A model generated the notes under the pieces. That model was not told the origin of the DNA and did not search any database. It saw only the letters and a list, made by a program, of their open reading frames with translations. From JBOGXF01 sp050694275 (lineage in GTDB: Bacteria; Actinomycetota; CADDZG01; WHSQ01), in the NCBI GenBank assembly GCA_050694275.1, contig JBOGXF010000080.1:1-5914 (forward strand): a stretch of 5,914 nucleotides of DNA, read 5' to 3'. Shown piece after piece: positions 1 through 5,644 of the stretch. The translations under genes were made by a program, and so were the position numbers. Every line of letters starts with the position of its first letter. Within the stretch, counting starts at the first letter, position 1.

Positions 1-144
1 CCCGAGGGAGAAGACGACTTGCACGTCACCTTGCTGTCGCGGCTGGCACGCCGGCTCATCCACGAGCAGTTCCGTACGGCACTTCGCAACGCAGAGACAC
101 CCGAGGCAGTGTTCGCAGTCATCAAGAAGGAGGTAGAGCTGTGA
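1..144 (+). CDS. PTS fructose-type EIIA component, C-terminal fragment (partial, 5' end outside window)
   Basis: The frame is open from base 1 to a TGA at 142-144 and gives 47 residues. The visible part reads as the end of a fructose/mannitol-family EIIA domain: an H-V-T-L-L-S-R-L-A-R-R-L stretch, then E-Q-F-R-T-A-L-R-N-A and a T-P-E-A-V-F-A-V-I-K-K-E helix. In this family those are the last helices of the domain that accepts phosphate from HPr and passes it to EIIB. The phosphorylated histidine lies further upstream and cannot be checked. The gene overlaps the start of the EIIBC gene by 4 nt (GTGA), so it is operonic with it and EIIA is a separate polypeptide, not fused to EIIBC. Whether the N-terminus carries another domain is unknown. 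The assignment rests on the short tail plus the gene context. Confidence 0.8.
   Translation, partial: PEGEDDLHVTLLSRLARRLIHEQFRTALRNAETPEAVFAVIKKEVEL
124..134 (+). promoter_or_regulatory. Shine-Dalgarno sequence for the EIIBC gene, inside the EIIA coding end
   Basis: AAGAAGGAGGT is a near-perfect anti-16S match, 6 nt before the GTG at 141. It is embedded in the last EIIA codons (K-K-E-V). It fixes the GTG at 141 as the EIIBC start and implies translational coupling with the EIIA gene. Confidence 0.8.
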
Positions 145-1616
145 AGTTTGTCGCCGTGACAAGCTGCCCGACCGGTATCGCGCACAGCGAGATGGCGGCC
201 GAGGCACTCGAGAATGCGGCCCGCGAGAGGGGCCACGAGATCCACGTCGAGGTGCAGGGCGCGGCGGGCGCGCCGCCCCTGGCCCCCGACACCATCGCGA
301 ATGCCGACGCCGCCATCTTCGCCGTCGACGCGATGGTGCGCGATAAGGAGCGCTTCGCGCACTTGCCTGCCGTCGAGGTGCGCACGCGCGAGGCCATCGA
401 CAAGGCCGCGGAGATCATCGACCGGGCCGAGAGCGCGGCCGGACAGGCCCCGGCCGCGCGCCCGGCTGCGGTCAAGACCGAGGAGACCGCGCCCCCAGCC
501 CCCGCGACGCGTGGCTGGGGCGAGGAGGTCCGGCGCTGGCTGATGACCGGGGTCAGCTACATGATCCCGTTCGTGGTCGGCGGCGGCATCTTGATCGCCC
601 TCGGCTTCGCTATCGGCGGAGCGGTCGAGGTCACCCAGGTGAGCATCATCGAGGAGGGCCAGTTCCAGTACCCGGGTGACGTGGATGCTTCCTTCTGGGA
701 GTGGGCCGGGGCGGTGCTGTTTCAGATCGGCGCGATCGCCTTCGGCATGCTCGTCCCGATCCTCGCGGGATTCATCGCTTACGCGATGGCCGACCGACCG
801 GGCATCGCGCCGGGTCTGGTCGGCGGCCTCCTCGCGAACGAGATCGGCGCCGGTTTCCTCGGCGGCATCGCCGCGGGCCTGCTCGCCGGCTGGTTCGTCA
901 ACGTGCTCAAGCGCATCCCCGTACAGGGAACGCTCAAGCGCATGATGCCGATCCTCGTCTATCCCCTCATCGGCACGCTTGCCGTTGGGGCCCTCATGCT
1001 CCTGGTCATCGGACAGCCGATCGCTTCGGCTTCCAGCGCGCTCACCGACTGGCTCAACGACCTGTCCGGCACCAACGAGATCGTGCTGGGCGTGATCCTG
1101 GGGCTGATGATGGCGTTCGACATGGGCGGACCGGTCAACAAGGTCGCCTACACGTTTGGCATCGCGGGCCTCGACGCGGGGAACCTCCAGGTGATGGCCG
1201 CGGTCATGGCCGCCGGCATGACGCCGCCCCTGGGCATGGCGCTGGCGACCCGGCTGCGTCCCAAGCTCTACAACCCGTCCGAGACGCGCGCCGGGGAGGC
1301 CGCCTGGGTCATGGGCGCGTCTTTTATCACCGAGGGCGCGATCCCGTTTGCGGCGGCCGATCCGCTCCGCGTCATCCCGTCGTTGATGGCGGGCTCGGCA
1401 GTCACGGGGGCCCTGTCCCTGGCATTCAACGCGACGCTCCGCGCCCCCCACGGCGGGATCTTCGTCGTGGGACTGATCGGCAACTGGGCGCTCTACCTTG
1501 TGGCCGTCGCCATCGGCACGGTCGTGACCGCGCTTCTGGTGAATGCCCTGAAGGCGTTCCACCGCGAAGCGGCCGTAGAGTCGGTGGCGCCGAAAGCAGA
1601 GGTGGCACGTGCCTGA
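141..1616 (+). CDS. fruA: PTS fructose-type permease, EIIB-EIIC fusion
   Basis: This 491-residue membrane permease imports a sugar, most likely fructose, and phosphorylates it during uptake. Residues 1 to about 97 form the EIIB domain. The phosphorylated cysteine is Cys9 in T-S-C-P-T-G-I-A-H, followed by M-A-A-E-A-L. An Ala/Pro-rich linker (about 98-125) leads to EIIC (about 130-475). Recognisable fructose EIIC motifs are M-T-G-V-S-Y-M-I-P-F-V-V-G-G-G at 135-149, the A-D-R-P-G-I-A-P-G loop at 217-225, F-D-M-G-G-P-V-N-K at 326-334, and F-I-T-E-G-A-I-P-F at 395-403, whose Glu398 lies in the conserved sugar-site motif. Several hydrophobic helices lie between them. The GTG start has a strong Shine-Dalgarno sequence and overlaps the EIIA stop. 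The 3' end overlaps the HPr gene by 8 nt. Length and domain order are normal for a BC-type permease with EIIA made separately. Fructose is inferred from the family; a related hexose or polyol cannot be excluded. Confidence 0.95.
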   Translation: MKFVAVTSCPTGIAHSEMAAEALENAARERGHEIHVEVQGAAGAPPLAPDTIANADAAIFAVDAMVRDKERFAHLPAVEVRTREAIDKAAEIIDRAESAAGQAPAARPAAVKTEETAPPAPATRGWGEEVRRWLMTGVSYMIPFVVGGGILIALGFAIGGAVEVTQVSIIEEGQFQYPGDVDASFWEWAGAVLFQIGAIAFGMLVPILAGFIAYAMADRPGIAPGLVGGLLANEIGAGFLGGIAAGLLAGWFVNVLKRIPVQGTLKRMMPILVYPLIGTLAVGALMLLVIGQPIASASSALTDWLNDLSGTNEIVLGVILGLMMAFDMGGPVNKVAYTFGIAGLDAGNLQVMAAVMAAGMTPPLGMALATRLRPKLYNPSETRAGEAAWVMGASFITEGAIPFAAADPLRVIPSLMAGSAVTGALSLAFNATLRAPHGGIFVVGLIGNWALYLVAVAIGTVVTALLVNALKAFHREAAVESVAPKAEVARA

Positions 1617-1878
1617 GCGAACCGTTCTGTTGCCCAACCCGAGCGGGCTTCATGCTCGTCCCGCCAAGACGTTCGCGAAGGCCGCGGCTCGCTCGATCGC
1701 GGAGGTCACAGTGGCGAAGGACGGCCGTGAGGTCAACGCCAAGTCCGTTCTCTCGGTGTTGACGCTCGACTGTCACCAGGGGGACGAGATCGTCATCCGG
1801 GTCGAGGGGGCCGAGGCGGACGCGACGCTCGCCGAACTGGTGGCGCTGGTCGAGTCAGGGATGGGCGAGGGGCCCTGA
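1609..1878 (+). CDS. ptsH: Phosphocarrier protein HPr
   Basis: This 89-residue cytoplasmic carrier takes phosphate from Enzyme I and hands it to EIIA. The active histidine is His15 in the motif S-G-L-H-A-R-P-A, exactly where HPr proteins carry it. Ser46 is also present in N-A-K-S-V-L-S-V-L, matching the regulatory serine that HPr kinase modifies in Firmicutes. Known actinobacteria generally lack that kinase, so regulation through Ser46 is doubtful here. The GTG start at 1609 is supported by a GAGGTG Shine-Dalgarno sequence at 1599-1604 and by the position of His15. The gene starts inside the end of the EIIBC gene (8-nt overlap, different frame) and stops 2 nt before ptsI. This is a free HPr, not the EIIA-FPr fusion found in enterobacterial fructose operons. 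It may be the cell's general HPr or a fructose-dedicated one. Confidence 0.96.
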   Translation: MPERTVLLPNPSGLHARPAKTFAKAAARSIAEVTVAKDGREVNAKSVLSVLTLDCHQGDEIVIRVEGAEADATLAELVALVESGMGEGP

Positions 1879-1880
1879 GC

Positions 1881-3632
1881 ATGAGCATCACGCTGGCGGG
1901 TCGGGCGGCGGCACCGGGTGCCGCCGTCGGTCCCGCCTTCATTATCGAGCCCCCCGCGGTGGCGGCGGAGCCTGTGCCTGAGACCAGAGCGGGCTCGGTC
2001 AAGCAGGAAAAGGACCGACTCCACGAGGCCCTCGGACGCGCCGAAGCCGAGCTCCGTGAGCTGGCAGAGCGGGTGGCCGCAGCGGCCGGCGAGGACGAGG
2101 CCGAGATCTTCGAGGCACATGCGGAGTTCGCGACCGACCCGGAGCTCGTGGCACAGGCGCACACCGCCATCGAGGCGGGGGCGTCTGCGGAGCGAGCGGT
2201 GATTCAGGCATTCGACACCTTCCGCCAGCTTCTTGCGGCATCGACAAACGAGTACCTCTCTGCGCGCGCGGCCGATCTCGACGATGTGCGAGACCGTGTC
2301 GTCTCGATCCTGCGCGGCTACGACACCGCTGTGCCGATCCCGCTCGAACGATCCGTGATCGTGGCCCGTGCGCTGACTCCTTCCCAGACCGCGAGCCTCC
2401 CGCGCGAGCTGATCGCCGCCGTGGTGACCGAAACGGGGTCGCCGACCAGCCACGCAGCGATCCTGGCGCGTTCTCTCGGAACTCCCGCGGTCGTCGCCTG
2501 CCACGGACTGCTCGCTGCGGTGGAGGACGGCGTCGAGCTCGCGGTGGATGGGCGACGGGGCGTGATCACGATCGCGCCGACCGAAGACGAGTTGCATACG
2601 ATCGAGGAGCGGATCCGTGAGGAAGAAAAGCGACGGGCCGAGCTCACCGCTCTCCGGGAGAGGGAGGGGCGGACCGCGGACGGCCGTCGCATCGAGTTGG
2701 CCGCCAACATCGGCAGTCCCGAGGATCTCCCCGCCGCGCTCGAGGCCGGCGCGGAGGGATCCGGGCTCGTCCGTACGGAGTTTCTCTTTCTCGGTCGACG
2801 GATCGCTCCGACCGTGGAAGAACAGGTGCGCTTCTATACAGAGGTGCTGGAGGCTTTCCCGGGTCGACGTGTGGTCTTCCGCACCATGGACGTCGGCGCC
2901 GACAAGCCGCTGCCCTTCGTCGATCGAGAACCGGAAGAGAATCCGGCGCTCGGGCTGCGGGGAATACGGCTCAGTCTCGAGCGGAGCGATTTGTTCAAGG
3001 ATCAGCTCCGCGCGCTCCTGCGTGCAAAGGAAGCGGTCGGCGAGGGCGCGGGTCGAACGGCCATCATGTTCCCGATGGTGGCGGCGGCGCGCGAGCTCAT
3101 CCATGCGCGTGCGGTCCTGAGAGAGGTGGCCGAGCAAGAAGGGATCGGGCTCGGCGGCGTCGAGGTGGGAGTGATGGTCGAGATCCCTTCGGCGGCGATG
3201 TCGGCCGGCCGGATAGCGGCGCACGCCGATTTTCTCTCCATCGGGACCAACGACCTCCTTCAGTATCTGTTTGCCGCGGACCGGCTCAACGCCCTCGTGT
3301 CCGAGCTCGTCGACATCTGCGAGCCGGATGTCCTCGCGCTCATCGGCGACGTTATCGATGCCGGCCACGCCAACGGTGCGTGGGTCGGGGTTTGCGGCGA
3401 GGCCGCGAACGATCCCACGGTGGCGGCCGCGCTCGTCGGACTGGGAGCCGACGAGCTCTCGATGACCCGGGTCGCCATCCCCGAGGTCAAGGACACGCTC
3501 AGGAACCTGAGGTTCGAGGACTGCCGTCGGGCCGTCAGGGCCGCGATCGCCGAGGCCGCAGACGGCAGCGAGGCTCGCCGCCTGCTCGAGGAGCGGCTCG
3601 GCCTCGGCTCGGATGACCTTCGGTTGTCCTAA
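1881..3632 (+). CDS. ptsI: PTS Enzyme I (phosphoenolpyruvate-protein phosphotransferase)
   Basis: This 583-residue cytoplasmic enzyme starts the PTS relay by autophosphorylating from phosphoenolpyruvate and passing the phosphate to HPr. The length matches the family (about 570-580). The N-terminal part holds an acidic, Ala-rich helical region (about 35-140), the expected HPr-binding subdomain. The phosphohistidine is His191 in S-P-T-S-H-A-A-I-L-A-R. The C-terminal PEP-binding barrel shows Arg298 (G-L-V-R-T-E-F-L-F), Arg334 (R-T-M-D-V-G-A-D-K), Glu434 (V-E-I-P-S-A), Asn457 and Asp458 (S-I-G-T-N-D-L), Arg468 (A-D-R-L-N) and Cys505 (V-C-G-E). All catalytic residues known for the family are therefore present and the enzyme looks intact. 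The ATG lies 2 nt after the HPr stop, with a GAGGGG at 1867-1872 as likely ribosome site. It is the last gene of the operon. Its stop lies 7 nt from that of a convergent gene, with no terminator hairpin in between. Confidence 0.97.
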   Translation: MSITLAGRAAAPGAAVGPAFIIEPPAVAAEPVPETRAGSVKQEKDRLHEALGRAEAELRELAERVAAAAGEDEAEIFEAHAEFATDPELVAQAHTAIEAGASAERAVIQAFDTFRQLLAASTNEYLSARAADLDDVRDRVVSILRGYDTAVPIPLERSVIVARALTPSQTASLPRELIAAVVTETGSPTSHAAILARSLGTPAVVACHGLLAAVEDGVELAVDGRRGVITIAPTEDELHTIEERIREEEKRRAELTALREREGRTADGRRIELAANIGSPEDLPAALEAGAEGSGLVRTEFLFLGRRIAPTVEEQVRFYTEVLEAFPGRRVVFRTMDVGADKPLPFVDREPEENPALGLRGIRLSLERSDLFKDQLRALLRAKEAVGEGAGRTAIMFPMVAAARELIHARAVLREVAEQEGIGLGGVEVGVMVEIPSAAMSAGRIAAHADFLSIGTNDLLQYLFAADRLNALVSELVDICEPDVLALIGDVIDAGHANGAWVGVCGEAANDPTVAAALVGLGADELSMTRVAIPEVKDTLRNLRFEDCRRAVRAAIAEAADGSEARRLLEERLGLGSDDLRLS

Positions 3633-3639
3633 CGGCTGC

Positions 3640-5466
3640 TCAGCGTGATGGGAGGCGCCCGCGTGACGCCGAGCCGCGCGCACTTCGCCGATCCCTTCGA
3701 GTGCGACCGGGCCGGGGTCGGCGGCGCATCGCGGCGACGAGCACGAGCGGTGCGAGAACGAGCGCCATCCCGGCTCCCCCCGGCGGCGTCGAAGGTGCCG
3801 GAGCGTCGGCGGACCGGGTGGCGCCCTCGGGGGGCGGCGTCCCGGTTGGGTTGGGGGGGCCGGTCCACGTGAAGATGTCGATCCCGCGGGTGATGTCGGA
3901 CGCCATGAAGTGATAGGTCTTGGTGCCGTCGTCGTTCCTGGTGATCTTGAACACCTGGGACACCCACGTCGTCGCCGCAGGGTTCTCTGGAACCACCGAT
4001 GCGATCTCTCGGAACGTCCAGCGTCCCTGGTCGTCGATGAAGTAGTCGACGATCTTCGTGCCCTGGCTGTACCACGCAATCATGAAGCGCTGCTCGCCCC
4101 GTATCTGCTGCATCACATGGGAGGTGCAGAACGTTCCGTTCGGGACGACGACCTCGCCGATGAACACGGCCTTGCTGTCGTCGGGGGTCAGGGCGTATTC
4201 GAACTCGCCGCCCTTGCTGATGTCGAAGATGTGCACCCCGCCGTTGCCGTAGGGATTCGGGAGCTGGCTACAAGATGCCCCGCCCGGCACGACGCCGCCG
4301 CCGCGCTCGTCGGTCACGAACATCCATTTCTTGTCGGGCGTCGGCTCGGCCTCGTGAGCGACGGCGATGCCCTCGGTGGATTCGACCTCGAAGTTGTTGT
4401 TCCCCTGGTTGGGGGGCCGCCCGGGATGGTTGACGTGCCCAATGTACTTCCATCCGCGCGCCTGGCCGCCGCCGGCCGCCTCGAGGTCGTCGCAGTCGGT
4501 CACCTTTGCCGTCGTGTTGGTGCCGTCGACGAGCTCGCAGTTGAGCCGCCGGCCCCGGATGTTGCCGTTGGCATCGGTGAGGTTCCGCACGTCGAGCACG
4601 ATCGTCGAGTTGAGGTTGGCGCAGTAGATACGGCCGGGGCGCGCCTCGATGTCGTGACAGGAGGACTCAGTGCCCTCGACGCGCTCACCGTTCGTGTCGA
4701 TGCGCTGCGCCCACTCGGGCCGGAACACAATCCGGTACACCTTGGGGCGGCACCTGTTGCGCTTCGCCTCGAGGGTGGTGACCTTCTTGTTGAGGCACGA
4801 GCGGATGTCGAGGACGTCGATCCACGGCATGCCCGATTGCTGGGAACTCGAGTTGTACACGATCCACGGCCGGGTCGCGTCCAGGGTGGAGGTGTGGGAG
4901 GTGCCGGCGTGACGGGTCAGGTGGATCTCGCGCGGCTCGAAGGCCTTCCTGTGGATCTTGGAGATGTCGATGATCTCGAGCCCGCCGCCATCCGGGTCGT
5001 GGCACCGACCGGTCGCATCGGTCGTGTCGATCATGAGGCGCGGGTTTCTCTTGGGCGTCACGAAGACGTCGTGCTGTAGTCCAAGGGTTCCGCTGGGGTT
5101 GGCGGTCGGGCAGTTGGCCGAGCCGTGATCGGCGATCCATCTCGGGCGAACGTTGCCCTTCCGGTTAATGAGCTGAATGATGCGTTGCCCGACGTGCTGT
5201 TCCTCGGCTTGGCCGAGCGTCCCGGAAGCTGCGAACAGCCGCCCCCTCTTTCGGAAGAACTTGAGATCGCTGCCGGGGTTCGGCGGGAAGTTGCGGATGA
5301 ACTCCCACTCGCCCTCCCCGCTGGTGATGAGCTGCGTCCCTCCGGGGTCCTGGGTCTCGGAGAGAGGCTCGCGTGGGTCGGTGTGGTCGGCATAGACGGG
5401 AGCCGGGACCAGCACGCTCCCACCGAGCAGACACGCCACGAACACAGCCGCCGGCCTCTTACGCAT
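3640..5466 (-). CDS. Secreted LVIVD-like beta-propeller protein with C-terminal membrane anchor
   Basis: This exported protein of 608 residues has unknown function. Residues 1-26 are a signal peptide: basic M-R-K-R, a hydrophobic core, and a likely cut after V-Y-A26. The ectodomain (about 27-536) carries spaced beta-strand motifs resembling LVIVD repeats: G-L-E-I-I-D-I-S (162-169), W-I-D-V-L-D-I-R (215-222), T-I-V-L-D-V-R-N (288-295), V-H-I-F-D-I-S (411-417) and I-D-I-F-T-W (529-534). This suggests a beta-propeller. It has ten cysteines, an even number compatible with disulfides outside the cell. Histidines recur before predicted strands (His132, 191, 271, 371, 450). A Pro/Ala-rich linker (537-561) precedes G-G-A-G and a hydrophobic segment (567-580), then a 28-residue tail with 13 arginines; no LPXTG motif is present. 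ATG at 5466 is preferred because G-G-T-G-A-G-G lies just upstream; a GTG 9 nt further out (5475) would add three residues. The antisense frame lacks such features. Overall confidence is high for a real secreted protein, moderate for the propeller fold. Confidence 0.85.
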   Translation of the reverse strand: MRKRPAAVFVACLLGGSVLVPAPVYADHTDPREPLSETQDPGGTQLITSGEGEWEFIRNFPPNPGSDLKFFRKRGRLFAASGTLGQAEEQHVGQRIIQLINRKGNVRPRWIADHGSANCPTANPSGTLGLQHDVFVTPKRNPRLMIDTTDATGRCHDPDGGGLEIIDISKIHRKAFEPREIHLTRHAGTSHTSTLDATRPWIVYNSSSQQSGMPWIDVLDIRSCLNKKVTTLEAKRNRCRPKVYRIVFRPEWAQRIDTNGERVEGTESSCHDIEARPGRIYCANLNSTIVLDVRNLTDANGNIRGRRLNCELVDGTNTTAKVTDCDDLEAAGGGQARGWKYIGHVNHPGRPPNQGNNNFEVESTEGIAVAHEAEPTPDKKWMFVTDERGGGVVPGGASCSQLPNPYGNGGVHIFDISKGGEFEYALTPDDSKAVFIGEVVVPNGTFCTSHVMQQIRGEQRFMIAWYSQGTKIVDYFIDDQGRWTFREIASVVPENPAATTWVSQVFKITRNDDGTKTYHFMASDITRGIDIFTWTGPPNPTGTPPPEGATRSADAPAPSTPPGGAGMALVLAPLVLVAAMRRRPRPGRTRRDRRSARGSASRGRLPSR

Positions 5467-5542
5467 GTTCCTCACCCCGACTTGTGGATTGCCGACCTGC
5501 TATCTGTAGAGTTCGGCGCGGGCGCGGGCATTCCTCCGAGCG

Positions 5543-5576
5543 GGGCCGAGATGTGCCGGGGTGTGGAGCTCGGCCC
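5543..5576. repeat. 8-bp perfect inverted repeat (possible operator or 5'-UTR hairpin)
   Basis: GGGCCGAG at 5543-5550 is exactly complemented by CTCGGCCC at 5569-5576, with an 18-nt spacer. It lies between the divergent genes, about 65 nt upstream of the right-hand ATG. No T-run follows, so it does not look like an intrinsic terminator. It could be a dyad operator for a dimeric regulator or a hairpin in the leader RNA of the right-hand gene. In such GC-rich DNA an 8-bp match can also arise by chance. Confidence 0.4.
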
Positions 5577-5605
5577 GGTAGGACTTCGCGACGGGAGGGA
5601 GAAGT

Positions 5606-5644
5606 ATGCGCGCGAGGGGATTCCAAAGAAGGAGGCGTCGATGA
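5606..5644 (+). CDS. Possible 12-residue Arg-rich leader peptide
   Basis: An ATG at 5606 is preceded by a strong Shine-Dalgarno sequence (GGAGG at 5594-5598, 7-nt spacing). It opens a 12-codon frame, M-R-A-R-G-F-Q followed by five arginines, ending with TGA at 5642-5644. That stop overlaps the ATG of the next gene in the ATGA arrangement typical of translational coupling. The last codons AGA-AGG-AGG are normally rare in GC-rich genomes, and here they coincide with the ribosome site of the downstream gene. The peptide could tune translation of the secreted protein. Alternatively, the Arg run is just the Shine-Dalgarno sequence read in frame and the ORF is accidental. No family is recognised. 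Confidence 0.35.
   Translation: MRARGFQRRRRR
5625..5635 (+). promoter_or_regulatory. Shine-Dalgarno sequence of the right-hand secreted-protein gene
   Basis: AAAGAAGGAGG ends 5 nt before the ATG at 5641. It is the best ribosome site in the right part of the window and settles the start of the downstream gene. Confidence 0.8.

Larger units (their letters stand above)
5467..5640. promoter_or_regulatory. Divergent intergenic region between the two secreted-protein genes
   Basis: This stretch of about 170 nt must hold the promoters for both outward-facing genes. The only AT-richer patch is around 5481-5512. On the + strand, TTGTGG (5482-5487) and TAGAGT (5507-5512) resemble -35 and -10 boxes, but with a long 19-nt spacer. 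On the - strand, TACAGA (5508-5503) is a possible -10 with no good -35. These assignments are weak. The rest is GC-rich and holds a short tandem GGCGCG repeat (5515-5529), an inverted repeat and a leader-like ORF, listed separately. Confidence 0.4.

Noticed and set aside
701..1762. 353-codon + strand frame inside the EIIBC and HPr genes
   Set aside because: It is a Arg/Gly/His-rich shadow frame lying over conserved EIIC motifs, with no supporting ribosome site or family resemblance.
3654..3670. GGCG...CGCC hairpin as terminator between the convergent genes
   Set aside because: The stem is only 4 bp, lies within the coding end of the - strand gene and has no T-tract on either side.
3829..3859. 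G-quadruplex as a confident regulatory element
   Set aside because: Four GGG tracts exist but one loop would be 13 nt long, and such clusters are frequent by chance in GC-rich DNA; it is kept only as a side remark.
1773..4079. 768-codon open frame on the - strand, antisense to ptsI
   Set aside because: Its protein is low-complexity and rich in Arg, His, Pro and Asp, as expected for an antisense frame of GC-rich DNA. It overlaps the whole of ptsI, whose catalytic motifs are intact, and the end of the secreted-protein gene.
3910..5079. 389-codon open frame on the + strand opposite the secreted-protein gene
   Set aside because: It has no recognisable motif and shows the Val/Asp/Leu/His bias of a shadow frame. 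The opposite strand encodes a signal peptide, repeated strand motifs and a membrane anchor in one frame.
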